From: Acidobacteria bacterium Ga0077553
GTDB taxonomy: Bacteria > Acidobacteriota > Terriglobia > Bryobacterales > Bryobacteraceae
Reading direction: 5' to 3'
Length of the DNA: 57,769 nt
Assembly (NCBI GenBank): GCA_001464575.1
Contig: LNFE01000183.1
Span: forward strand, 1-57,769
The notes beneath the pieces are model-generated. The model saw only the letters and a list, made by a program, of their open reading frames with translations, made no database searches and had not been told where the DNA came from. A program made the position numbers and the translations under genes. This document shows positions 8,229 through 16,868 of the stretch, piece by piece (position 1 is the first letter of the stretch; each line of letters starts with the position of its first letter).

Positions 8229-9965
8229 CTACTGCACGTTCACGCTCCCCAGCACCGACCAGCCGGAGTTCGCTCCGCCCGTCGTTTGCGCGCCCGCATA
8301 AATCAATCGCCGGCCTATGGAGCCGCCTTTGAACTGAAGCTGCAGAGTCATCGTCAAGGTGTTCCCCGCATCGGTAAAGGTGGAACCCGCCGCCAACACC
8401 CGGCACTGGGAATTCTCAATCGAGGCCGCTCCGCCTGCTGCCCCGTTCAGCCGGATAGGCGTCGACTGCAGTGTCCCGGTGTCGCCCACAATATAGAGGT
8501 TATTGCCCGCATGGTCGAATCCGAAGTAGCATGCATTCGCGCCGTCGAGGTCTCGATTGATCAATAACTGCACCGGTTGTAAATTCGTCGAGGCGGTTGC
8601 ATCCCGGTACGTCGCCGTCACTGGGAACGTCACCCCCACCGTGGCCCGACCCGAGTTAGGCGTCGCGCTCAGCGGCTGGGGATTGGCCGCCGGAGTGGTC
8701 ACCGTCTGCGTCCCGATCGCCTGCCAGCTCGAGTTACCGGTGGTCCGATCGCGCGCGGCGGCAAAGACCACCCGAGTGCCTGTGAACGACGCCGTGAAGT
8801 TGAACGTCATCGTCAGCGCCAACGTATTGCCCGTTTTCACCGCTGTAATGGTTGATCCAGGAATGGAGCATTGGGAGTTGCTCAACGACGCCGTGGAAGG
8901 CAGGGCCAGAACGGTAGCGTTGTCGCCGGCGTCGGTCTGCAGCACCAGGACATTGTTGACGCTGTCATAAGCCAAGTAACAGGCATTCCGGCCATCGAGG
9001 GCGGAGTTGATCAAAACATTCACAACGCCCAAGTCGTTCGTTCCGTCCGCATCGGCGAAGACAAAGGTCCGCGTTGCACTGGTCCCGTTCCCAAACGCCG
9101 GAGCCGCCGAGTTCACCGTCGGCGCGGTGTTGGATGGCGTGCTCAGGAACACGCCAGACGCTGAAGTGTAGCTCAGGCCGGCCGGCAAGGCGCTGAACTG
9201 GACTCTGGTATTGCTATAGTCGCAAGTGGTTGAAAACCTGCAGTCTAAGTCGGACAGGCCAGAAACCTGCAAAACTGTCGTGCCGGGACGGAAGCCGATC
9301 TGGGTGGTCATGATGGCGCCCAATCCACCCGTGGAGATATTGTTGAAACTGTTTCTTCCGTTTTGATCCTCGAACCATACGCGGGCACCGTTATTATCGG
9401 AAGCGTTCATTCGATAGTAAATGCTTTGGCTCCGACCAAAAACCATGACTTCATTCTCTAGAACCATGGTGAGCGGGTCGTTGGAAACGAAACTGACGAA
9501 CGTGCTGTTTGAGGCCACGAGACTTCCGGGACGAATCACGCTGACCACGCCTGGGACCACTGCCGAAAACGTCACAAATAGGTACGAGCTCGAACTATTG
9601 GTGAAGGTCAAGGTATCGTTAAACGCGGCACGGGAGGTCGCAGTGGCCTCCGCCCCTGTTACAGAGGAAGCGTTGTTCGAGGTTGTCCCGAAAACTCCAG
9701 TCGCCAGCTCGGCACGTCCGGAGGAAGCTGCGGCGGCCACCGATGCTGATCCGAAAGTGGAAATGGCCGAACCGCCGCCTGTCCGGTTACCCGTATCCGT
9801 ACCTTGCCGGACTCCGTTTACCAGGTTGATCCCGGAGTAGCTCCCGTTGTTTTGGACTGCAATAGCCTGTGCGGACGTTCCGAAGCCGACTTGTGCGTGA
9901 AGTCCAGCGGGAAGGCAGAGAGCGAGGGAGGCAAAGCCGATTAAGCATCGATGGGAAGACAACAT
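8229..9965 (-). CDS. exported protein with two tandem ~140-residue repeats, probably surface-exposed
   Basis: The start at 9965 is fixed by an AGGAG Shine-Dalgarno 5 nt upstream and a signal peptide (MLSSHRCLIGFASLALCLPA); the frame is open upstream but lacks these. About residues 25-280 form a beta-rich unit. Then come two copies of a domain of about 140 residues that share NACYLAYD/NACYFGFD, SQC followed by a Gly/Ser turn and ITAVKTGNTLALTM/FTDAGNTLTMTL, and close with W-x(2)-(I/L)-G-(T/S). Each repeat has two Cys, likely a disulphide. Acidobacterial genomes carry many such exported repeat proteins, and their ligand is not known. It lies between sigma factor and kinase but on the opposite strand, tail to tail with the sigma gene (14-bp gap). 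Confidence 0.7.
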   Translation of the reverse strand: MLSSHRCLIGFASLALCLPAGLHAQVGFGTSAQAIAVQNNGSYSGINLVNGVRQGTDTGNRTGGGSAISTFGSASVAAAASSGRAELATGVFGTTSNNASSVTGAEATATSRAAFNDTLTFTNSSSSYLFVTFSAVVPGVVSVIRPGSLVASNSTFVSFVSNDPLTMVLENEVMVFGRSQSIYYRMNASDNNGARVWFEDQNGRNSFNNISTGGLGAIMTTQIGFRPGTTVLQVSGLSDLDCRFSTTCDYSNTRVQFSALPAGLSYTSASGVFLSTPSNTAPTVNSAAPAFGNGTSATRTFVFADADGTNDLGVVNVLINSALDGRNACYLAYDSVNNVLVLQTDAGDNATVLALPSTASLSNSQCSIPGSTITAVKTGNTLALTMTFNFTASFTGTRVVFAAARDRTTGNSSWQAIGTQTVTTPAANPQPLSATPNSGRATVGVTFPVTATYRDATASTNLQPVQLLINRDLDGANACYFGFDHAGNNLYIVGDTGTLQSTPIRLNGAAGGAASIENSQCRVLAAGSTFTDAGNTLTMTLQLQFKGGSIGRRLIYAGAQTTGGANSGWSVLGSVNVQ

Positions 9966-10083
9966 AACAACTCCTGTGAGGGCGATTAAGAGCGCGATCT
10001 TCCAACAAGGCGAAGGGCGCTGAATAAGCGCGTCACCCGATGACGTGTATTTTTGCTCCACCACGCCATGTCTAAATAGATCC
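9966..10083. promoter_or_regulatory. divergent spacer with short inverted repeat
   Basis: This 118-bp region separates the head-to-head starts at 9965 and 10084 and must hold promoters for both. It includes a perfect small inverted repeat, CGTCA at 10031-10035 and TGACG at 10041-10045 with 5 bp between, which could be an operator. I see no convincing sigma-70 -35/-10 pair, which would fit control by the neighbouring ECF factor (speculative). Confidence 0.25.
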
Positions 10084-12489
10084 ATGTCACCCCAACAGCG
10101 GCGCTGGGAGCGCGTACAGGAGTTGTGCGAGAAAATTGAAAGCACCGGCGATTACTCTCTGGACGCGCTCATCTCGCATGAGCCGTCCGAAGAGATCCGC
10201 AAGGAAGCCTTGGTCCTGGCTCTGGCGGCGCGCGCCGAAAGCCGGGCAACATCAGAAACGCCTCCGCCGCCGAGCCGCATCCTTCCGACAACGATCGGTC
10301 CTTACCGCATCCTCGCCCTGCTGGGCGAAGGTGGCACGGGATCGGTTTACTCGGCGGTCCATGCAGAAAGCGGAAACGCGCCGACCGTCGCGGTGAAGCA
10401 CCTCCACGTGCACCTCAACCAGGGCGAATCTCTTGCCCGTTTCCGGCGCGAGTATGCGATTCTCAAGCGACTCAACCATCCGCATCTCGTGCGGGTGATC
10501 GGCGGCGGCGAAGACCAGGACGGGCGTTCCTACCTCGTCATGGAACTGGTCGAGGGGCTGCCGATTGACCAGCACTGTGACGCGAAGGCGCTCGACGTGG
10601 CGGCCCGGGTCCGGCTCTTTATTGCCGCCGCCGAAGCCATTCAGGTGGCGCATGAGAATCTGGTGGTTCACCTGGACCTGAAGCCATCCAATGTCATCGT
10701 GACAGCAGCCGGCCACGTTAAGGTCCTCGATTTCGGAACCGCAAAGTTGATTGACACAACCTTGACCCGGACCCAGCAACTGACGCCCAGCTACGCCAGC
10801 CCGGAACAATTGCGGGGCGATCCGGTGACGCCGCGCTGCGATGTCTACGGGCTCGGCTTGATCCTCTATGACGTGATCTCCGGCGGAAGGGCCTTTGGCG
10901 ACCGTTCCAGTCTGGCAGGTATGGCCTTGCGCTCCGCAGGTGGCGCCAATCTGCAACCCATTACGGCCCACACCACGGAGACCACTGCAAAGTTGCGGTC
11001 CACGTCGCCCCGGCGTCTCCAGCGAATCCTGGCGGGCGACCTGGGCGCCATCGTCTTTAAGGCACTCGATCATGCAGCCGCCAAACGGTATGCGTCGATG
11101 GCCGACCTTGCGGCTGACCTCCAGTGCTTCCTCGAGAACAAACCGGTGACGGCGCATCCGCTGACGCTCTTCTATCGAGCTCGAAAATTTCTCGGACGCC
11201 ATCCGTTGTCAGCGTCTGTGTTCGCGGCGGCGGCGCTGCTGATTCTCGGCCTGGGAGGCTACGGTTTGACGCAGTGGCGGCGCGCCGAAGCGAACGCGGC
11301 CCGGGCGTCCGGCACCGTTCGGTCCATGGAGTTCCTGTTGACCAACGGGGTGCCGGTAATTTCGGGAGTGCCGAAGGACATCACCTTTGCCGAGGTATTG
11401 GTGCGGACCGGCAAGCGGTTGGGAGACGACTCCGGCATGAGTATCGCGGAGCGGGCGGACATGCAGACCGGCATCGCCACCGTGCTGAACCAATTGGGCC
11501 GTCCCGATGAGGCGCTGCGATCAGCGAATACCGCGCTGGGCTGGGCGTTCCGGAGCGAAAACCAAGCCACTCTATTGCGAGCTGCCTTTACCGCCATGGA
11601 CATTCGCATGTCGCACGGGGACTGCTCAGGCGCGCTGGCGGCCCTGCAGCAGGCGAACGCAAACTACCAGGGAGGAGCGTCCCTTCCTGTCTCGCAGCAA
11701 GTTAGCTTCCTCCAGGTGCGCGCTCAGGTACGGGGCAACTGTCAGAGCGACTATCGAGGGCAATTGGCCGATTTGGGCGCGACCTTCGAACTGCTTGGCC
11801 GCTACCAGCAAGATCCGAGTATTCCCCACGAAATGCTTCCGTTCCGGACGGCGAATATCTATGGCGGATACGCCTACGCGCTGGCAGGCGCCAAAGAGTA
11901 CAGCAAGGCTCGCGAGGTGGCAAATGCGGGATTGCAGTACACTGCCTCGCGCCCTGAGTTGCGGGCGGCCAGCAGCTTGCTGCATCGAATTTTATCCACG
12001 GCGGCATACGCCAGTCACCAACTCGACAGAGCGGCCACCGAAATGGAGATCGCGACCACATTGGCCGAAGGTTCCACCTCGGAGTTCGAAGTGCTGCGCA
12101 ACCGCATGGTTTGGGCCTCGCGGATCGCCGAAGCGGGTGATTCCTCTCGGGCATTGGTTCTGATTGACGAGAGCATGCAGCGGCTACGTTCAAATGCCGG
12201 CCAAGTAGGCGGGCCGCGCTGGATGGTGTTGATTGACGCCGCGCTGGCTTACCAGCGGTCGGGCCACTGCGGCCAGGTTCCCGCGCTGTTAAGGGAGGTA
12301 GACACGCTTTTGCCGGGCGGCATCGCCTCGCCGGTGTGGCGCGGCAACCGGTTGACGGCGGAGGCGTTATGCCTCTCCGCCGCCGGGCAGGCAGCGGAGG
12401 CTCGGTCCAAAGCTCGCGAAGCGCTGCTGCTGGTCAACTTGCCGGATGGTTCGCCTTCCAAGCAACGTCTGGAGGCCGTATCGAAGTAG
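10084..12489 (+). CDS. transmembrane Ser/Thr protein kinase with C-terminal TPR region
   Basis: The 801-residue protein starts at the ATG at 10084; a GTG 39 bp upstream is in frame but adds an unlikely sequence. No good ribosome-binding site is visible. The kinase domain spans about 70-340: glycine loop GEGGTGSVY (81-89), VAVK lysine (about 105), catalytic loop HLDLKPSN with D198, and VLDFGTAK with D216. The usual HRD arginine is Leu, so this is a non-RD kinase and may not need activation-loop phosphorylation. One membrane helix lies at about 376-396 (ASVFAAAALLILGLGGYGL). The ~400 residues beyond it are helical, TPR-like and predicted periplasmic. Its proximity to the ECF sigma gene suggests a kinase-sigma signalling pair. 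Confidence 0.88.
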   Translation: MSPQQRRWERVQELCEKIESTGDYSLDALISHEPSEEIRKEALVLALAARAESRATSETPPPPSRILPTTIGPYRILALLGEGGTGSVYSAVHAESGNAPTVAVKHLHVHLNQGESLARFRREYAILKRLNHPHLVRVIGGGEDQDGRSYLVMELVEGLPIDQHCDAKALDVAARVRLFIAAAEAIQVAHENLVVHLDLKPSNVIVTAAGHVKVLDFGTAKLIDTTLTRTQQLTPSYASPEQLRGDPVTPRCDVYGLGLILYDVISGGRAFGDRSSLAGMALRSAGGANLQPITAHTTETTAKLRSTSPRRLQRILAGDLGAIVFKALDHAAAKRYASMADLAADLQCFLENKPVTAHPLTLFYRARKFLGRHPLSASVFAAAALLILGLGGYGLTQWRRAEANAARASGTVRSMEFLLTNGVPVISGVPKDITFAEVLVRTGKRLGDDSGMSIAERADMQTGIATVLNQLGRPDEALRSANTALGWAFRSENQATLLRAAFTAMDIRMSHGDCSGALAALQQANANYQGGASLPVSQQVSFLQVRAQVRGNCQSDYRGQLADLGATFELLGRYQQDPSIPHEMLPFRTANIYGGYAYALAGAKEYSKAREVANAGLQYTASRPELRAASSLLHRILSTAAYASHQLDRAATEMEIATTLAEGSTSEFEVLRNRMVWASRIAEAGDSSRALVLIDESMQRLRSNAGQVGGPRWMVLIDAALAYQRSGHCGQVPALLREVDTLLPGGIASPVWRGNRLTAEALCLSAAGQAAEARSKAREALLLVNLPDGSPSKQRLEAVSK

Positions 12490-12618
12490 TCCATGGTCCA
12501 GGGCCGGCGCCAGAAGCGAGCGATCAATCGACGGGCAGTTCATAATGGTGGCTAACTTCGAACTTTTGTGATCCGTTTCCCCGGCCGATTCCGAGCTTCT
12601 CCTCAGGAGGGCCTCCTT

Positions 12619-12972
12619 ATGGCCGAAACTGTTCATCTTTTCTTCCGCACCAGTGGCGGGCTCCAGCGCCTGCCAGGGCAACTCATCACCCCCCGAGGCA
12701 CCCCGAGCACCCAGTTCACCGAGGTAAGCGGCCTGACCATGGAGGTGACGATCATCGGGCGTCCTCGCAAATTCGCCCTGCGCGTCCCGCTGAGCCGGGA
12801 ATCCGTCTCGGCCCTGCCGATCCTGCAGGCTCATCTTCTCTCGAAGGAGCCCATCTCCATGTCCCTTTGCAACAACGAAGTGGTGCAAGGGACCTTTCGG
12901 TCCACCACGATATCCAAGATTGAGGACTTTGGCTCCTATTCCGAGGTGGAGTGGCTACCCTGGAACGGCTAG
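12619..12972 (+). CDS. small protein of unknown function
   Basis: This is a 117-residue protein with no signal peptide or membrane helix. The ATG at 12619 is supported by AGGAGG at 12605-12610 with 8 nt spacing. It appears beta-rich (VHLFFRTSGGLQRLPGQL, EVTIIGRPRKFALRV), ending in SYSEVEWLPWNG. I do not recognise the family. A small single-domain beta-barrel is possible but not shown. Its TAG stop shares the CTAG at 12969-12972 with the stop of the convergent hydrolase gene. It follows the kinase gene by 129 bp on the same strand with its own ribosome-binding site. Confidence 0.65.
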   Translation: MAETVHLFFRTSGGLQRLPGQLITPRGTPSTQFTEVSGLTMEVTIIGRPRKFALRVPLSRESVSALPILQAHLLSKEPISMSLCNNEVVQGTFRSTTISKIEDFGSYSEVEWLPWNG

Positions 12973-14477
12973 GGCATCCGCTTGGCCGGCATGTCCCGGC
13001 CATTCTGATGCAGCACCAGCCCTGAATCGGTGAACGTGATCTGCGCATCGACGACCTTGTAGAAGAACTCCTTGGGCCCCTGCGCAAACACGGGATACTT
13101 CGGCTGACCCGTCGCCTGCACTTGTAACTGTGTGCCTTCCCGAGTGACCGTCAACACGAACCCCGGGGCCAGTTCATACTTCCCCACGAAGGGCTCCAAC
13201 GACTCCGCCGGCAACGCGATCTCCTTCGAAGGCAGCACCGTGGCAATCCGCTTCGCCACCGTCTCCCGGCCGCCCTGTTTCAGTGTCAACTGCGCCCCGT
13301 CTGCTGCAAACGTCACCTCCACCGGCGCGACCCGGGCAAAAAACTCCCGCTCCCCGGACGCGAATAGTTCGAAGCGGCCCTGCCCGGTCGCCTGTGCGAG
13401 CAACTGCCCGCCCTCCTGCGAAACCGTCAAGGTAAAGCCGGGCGCCAACTCATACCGGCCCACATACTTGGCCAGTACGGCAGCATCCACTGTTACTGGC
13501 TTCTTTGCCGGATTTAAGGCAAACCGCGCCGGCTCCACCAGGTGCAGACCCACGTCCTCCACCCCAATCGCCACGTTCGAAAGCACCACGGAAGCGGCCC
13601 CCGTCTTCACGGAACACGCGAGGAACGACCGATAGCCGCCCGTCCCGCCGCCATGCGAAAACACGTCCTCCCCGTTCTTCGCCCACACCAGGGCCACCGG
13701 TCCCCGCGTGCGCGCAAAGGCCGCATCCAATTTCGTCTTCCGCACTCCGCAAGCCGCGCCGCCAAACACCAGCATGTCTCGCACCGTGCTCCGCAGCGCC
13801 CCTGCCCCGGCCAAGGCCGGTAGATCCCAATTCTTCACCGGCCGCAGCTTCTCGTCATGGCCCGCCACGATCGGCCCCTTCACCGCGATCCCAGTGGCCT
13901 CCATCCCCAACGGTCCCAGCACCCGTTCCCGTAAGAGCGCTTCATACCCCTTTCCCGCCCGCAGTGCCAACGCATGCCCCAAGAGCCCTACGCCCAAATT
14001 CGAGTACTCATACGTTGCCCCAATCTCCCGCGGCAAACTGTAGCCATTCAGGAACGAGTAGAGATCGTCGACAGTGAAATCCGCATAGGGATTCGCTGGA
14101 TCTTTCGGATTCAGATTCGCGGGGAGCCGCGGTAAGCCGGACTTATGCGTTGCCAGATCCAGCAGTGTAATCTGCTTCCCGCCTCGCTCCGGCACCTTCA
14201 CCGTTTTCGGCAGATACTTCGCCACCGGATCCTCGAGCGCCACCTCACCCCGCTCCACCATGTCGGCGAGCAGCACCGCGGTGAACACCTTGGTGATGGA
14301 CCCGATCTCGTAGATCGCCTCGGCGGAGCCGAAGGTTGCCACCTCGCCTTTGGCGTCGACGACTCCCGCGGCGGGGTCCTTCATCATCCCAGCCGCCACC
14401 CGCTCCCGCAGGATCGCCGCCAGATCCGGACCCTGCGCGAGCGCCACACCCGCAAACAAACCAAGGAGAAACCGCAT
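12969..14477 (-). CDS. exported serine beta-lactamase-like hydrolase with duplicated C-terminal domain
   Basis: The 502-residue protein starts at the ATG at 14477 and has a signal peptide (MRFLLGLFAGVALAQ). The class C beta-lactamase/DD-peptidase family signatures are present: S60-I-T-K63 nucleophile motif, Y158-S-N160, and H275-G-G in place of KTG. That pattern is common to esterase, D-amino-acid peptidase and AmpC-like relatives, so the substrate cannot be fixed. After about residue 355 come two copies of a ~95-residue domain sharing (A/F)VGxYELAPGFxLTV and QATGQ (DUF3471-like lipocalin fold, inferred). It lies 5 bp downstream of the quinoprotein gene and is probably the third gene of the unit starting at 16830. 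Confidence 0.85.
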   Translation of the reverse strand: MRFLLGLFAGVALAQGPDLAAILRERVAAGMMKDPAAGVVDAKGEVATFGSAEAIYEIGSITKVFTAVLLADMVERGEVALEDPVAKYLPKTVKVPERGGKQITLLDLATHKSGLPRLPANLNPKDPANPYADFTVDDLYSFLNGYSLPREIGATYEYSNLGVGLLGHALALRAGKGYEALLRERVLGPLGMEATGIAVKGPIVAGHDEKLRPVKNWDLPALAGAGALRSTVRDMLVFGGAACGVRKTKLDAAFARTRGPVALVWAKNGEDVFSHGGGTGGYRSFLACSVKTGAASVVLSNVAIGVEDVGLHLVEPARFALNPAKKPVTVDAAVLAKYVGRYELAPGFTLTVSQEGGQLLAQATGQGRFELFASGEREFFARVAPVEVTFAADGAQLTLKQGGRETVAKRIATVLPSKEIALPAESLEPFVGKYELAPGFVLTVTREGTQLQVQATGQPKYPVFAQGPKEFFYKVVDAQITFTDSGLVLHQNGRDMPAKRMP

Positions 14478-14482
14478 GAACC

Positions 14483-16060
14483 CTATTCTGCCGGAGTGAA
14501 TAACCCAAAGGTGAAGACGTGCGTGGCTGAGCAAATCGTCACATACTGCTTCCCGTCCACCAGATAAGTGATGGGCGACGCCGTCACGTTCTGACTCGTT
14601 CCGAAATGCCATAGGTGCTTGCCGGATTTCGCATCCGCCGCCACCAAGTGCCCGGCGTCATCGCCGAACAGCACCACGCCTCCCGCCGTCGATACCGTCC
14701 CCGCCCAAGCCGTTGCCGGCCCGGTCATCGGATACTGCCAGACGCGCTTCCCGGTCTTCGGGTCAATCGCGCGGAGGAACATCTGTCCTGGTTCGGCCGG
14801 AATCTGCTCCCCGCCGGTGCCGGCAAACCCCGTCATCGGCTTCGGCTCCTTCGCCGACGACGAGTAGATATCGCATTGTTCGAGCGTTGGCAGATAGAAC
14901 AGGCCGGTAGCCGGGTTGTAAGAAGGGGACATCCAGTTGGCCGCCCCCCGCACCGCCGGGCACGCCCGCGTCCCGCCCGGCGTCGGGTCCTTCCCCGGCA
15001 CGAGAATCGGCACGCCTTTATCGTCGATGCCCTTCGCCCAGTCCACCTTATCGGCGAACTGCGTCGCGCGCAGGAACTCGCCGGTTACCCGGTCCAGAAC
15101 GTAAAAGAACCCGTTCCGATTCGGATGCACCACCACCTTGCGCATCTTCCCCGCCCACTCCATATCGAGCAGTACCGGCCAGGATTGCGCGTCCCAATCA
15201 TGCGTATCGTGCGGGGTGAACTGGAAATACCACTTTAACTTTCCGGTATCCACGTCGAGCGCAATCAACGAATCCGAGTACAAATTCGCACCCAGCCGGT
15301 CCCCGCCGTAGAAGTCGGGCCAGGGGTTCCCGGTGGTCCAATAGAGCAGATTCAACGCCGGATCATACGTCCCGGAAAGCCAGGTCGCCGCCCCGCCCCA
15401 TTTGAGCGTTTCGTCCTTGCTCCACGTCTCGGCCCCGGGCTCTCCTTTCGCGGGCACAGTCCAGAATTTCCAGACAGGCTCGCCGGTCTCGGCCGAAAGG
15501 GCGGTCAGGAATCCCCGGGCGCCACTATCGCCACCGCCCATCCCCACCACGATTTTGTCTTTCACAGCGAACGGAGCCATCGTCGCGAAGTACCCGTCTT
15601 TCGTCTCCGCGTACTTCTTGTGCCAGAGCACGGCGCCGGTCTTCCGGTGCAGGGCAACGAGGTGGCAATCCGTGGTGACGAAATAGACCTTGTCCCCCAG
15701 AATCGCCGGACCCCGATTCACCCGCGACCCTTCGGCCTGCTCATCGCGATACACCCAGATCTTCCGCCCCGTCCTCGCATCCAGCGCATGCAACTGGTTC
15801 GAATTGGTGACATAGAGAATTCCGTCATAGACGATCGGCACCGCTTCCAACTTCTTGGCGTCCGGCACGTGGTACACCCACTTTGGCGTCAGGTTCTTCG
15901 CCGTCTCGGTGTTGATCTGCGTCAACGGGCTATGCCGCTGCCCGGAGTAGCTGCCCGCGTAGGTCAGCCAGTTTGCCCCCGGCCCGGCCAGAATGTCGTC
16001 GTACTTCACCTGCGCCAGCGCCGCCATGGCGGCGAACCCCATCAAAAGAAGGCCTCGCAT
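14483..16060 (-). CDS. exported PQQ-type quinoprotein dehydrogenase
   Basis: The 525-residue protein has a signal peptide (MRGLLLMGFAAMAALAQ) and begins at 16060; a longer in-frame extension lies inside the upstream cytochrome gene and is rejected. The mature part is an eight-bladed-propeller quinoprotein with repeated GRKIWVYR-, TGAVLWHKK-, TGKLKWYFQF- and GKHLWHFGT-type tryptophan motifs. It also has the family opening (NWLTYAGSYSGQRHSPLTQI) and WTTGNPWPDFYGGDR. These enzymes oxidise alcohols or sugars in the periplasm and pass electrons to cytochrome c. Acidobacteria also have 'acido-empty' quinoproteins that lack key cofactor residues; I cannot tell which type this is. It overlaps the cytochrome gene by 1 bp (TAATG), indicating coupled synthesis. 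Confidence 0.85.
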   Translation of the reverse strand: MRGLLLMGFAAMAALAQVKYDDILAGPGANWLTYAGSYSGQRHSPLTQINTETAKNLTPKWVYHVPDAKKLEAVPIVYDGILYVTNSNQLHALDARTGRKIWVYRDEQAEGSRVNRGPAILGDKVYFVTTDCHLVALHRKTGAVLWHKKYAETKDGYFATMAPFAVKDKIVVGMGGGDSGARGFLTALSAETGEPVWKFWTVPAKGEPGAETWSKDETLKWGGAATWLSGTYDPALNLLYWTTGNPWPDFYGGDRLGANLYSDSLIALDVDTGKLKWYFQFTPHDTHDWDAQSWPVLLDMEWAGKMRKVVVHPNRNGFFYVLDRVTGEFLRATQFADKVDWAKGIDDKGVPILVPGKDPTPGGTRACPAVRGAANWMSPSYNPATGLFYLPTLEQCDIYSSSAKEPKPMTGFAGTGGEQIPAEPGQMFLRAIDPKTGKRVWQYPMTGPATAWAGTVSTAGGVVLFGDDAGHLVAADAKSGKHLWHFGTSQNVTASPITYLVDGKQYVTICSATHVFTFGLFTPAE

Positions 16061-16830
16061 TACTGTTCCCCCCGCGCCGATTGCCGGCTCAAAAACTTGA
16101 TCAGATCCCGCCGTTCGGTCGCCGTCAAGGTCTCCCGGTAGTTGCCGGGCATCGGGCTGCCGGGCAAAATCCGTTGGTCCGCCACGTCGGCCGCTTTTAC
16201 GAAGTGCAACTCCCCCGTCCCGTCCTGCAACGTGTAGTTGTACGTGGTGTAGTCCCGCAGAACGCCTTCGAGGGTTTTGCCGGACTTCAAATGGAGAGTG
16301 GCCCGTTGATACCCCGGGGCGATCCGCCGACCCGGGTCGAGCACCGCCTCCCGAATCAGGTTCAAGGGCCGCTGATGGCCGATGCTCGTCAGATCGGGCC
16401 CGAATACTCCGCCCTTGCCTGCAATCGCGTGGCATTTGGTGCACCCGCCTTTACCGAAGTACACGGCGGCCCCGGCCTTCTCGTCGCCCTCTACTGGAAT
16501 TTCGTAGGCTGGCGCGGAGAGCCCCCGCACGTAGGCCATAACCTGCCAGAGCTTTTCATCCGGCAGGTTGGTCGGCGGCATATCGGTTCCCGCTAAGCCG
16601 AACTTAAGCGACTGGAACAGCGCTTCGTCGGTGGACCGGGAAACCGCGCGCCCCGTCATCAGGTTTGGCCCCCGGCCGCCCTCGCCCGTCAGCCCGTGGC
16701 AACCCGCGCAAGAGCTCATATAGAGCTGCCGCCCGGCCGCCACGTCTTCCTGTTTCAAGGGAGCCCGCTGCGCCAAGGCCGACGCCCCAGCCATCACCCC
16801 CCCAACCATCAACCAGAGTAAGATTCGCAT
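16060..16830 (-). CDS. exported diheme cytochrome c
   Basis: The 256-residue protein has a signal peptide (residues 1-20) and two CXXCH heme sites, C41-AG-CH45 and C130-TK-CH134. The first domain has the class I layout with GTDMPP supplying a methionine ligand. The second is followed by a C-terminal strand-rich part (TLHLKSGKTLEGVLRDY), as seen in membrane-bound dehydrogenase or Verrucomicrobia/Acidobacteria heme-binding fusions. It is the first gene of the minus-strand unit cytochrome c, quinoprotein, serine hydrolase, and is very likely the electron acceptor of the quinoprotein. The start ATG at 16830 begins the signal peptide. Confidence 0.88.
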   Translation of the reverse strand: MRILLWLMVGGVMAGASALAQRAPLKQEDVAAGRQLYMSSCAGCHGLTGEGGRGPNLMTGRAVSRSTDEALFQSLKFGLAGTDMPPTNLPDEKLWQVMAYVRGLSAPAYEIPVEGDEKAGAAVYFGKGGCTKCHAIAGKGGVFGPDLTSIGHQRPLNLIREAVLDPGRRIAPGYQRATLHLKSGKTLEGVLRDYTTYNYTLQDGTGELHFVKAADVADQRILPGSPMPGNYRETLTATERRDLIKFLSRQSARGEQ

Positions 16831-16868
16831 AACTCAGCCCTCCAGATTGTATTCGATACACTAGCGGG
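16831..16868. promoter_or_regulatory. very short divergent promoter spacer
   Basis: Only 38 bp separate the starts of the cytochrome c gene (minus) and the patatin gene (plus). On the minus strand a TACAAT hexamer (one mismatch from TATAAT) is followed by GGAGG close to the ATG; on plus a GATACA-like element lies near the start. The two promoters must overlap, so their activities may be mutually exclusive. No -35 boxes are certain. Confidence 0.3.

Noticed and set aside
16061..16444. In-frame upstream extension of the quinoprotein
   Set aside because: It overlaps the cytochrome c coding sequence; a signal peptide starts at 16060.
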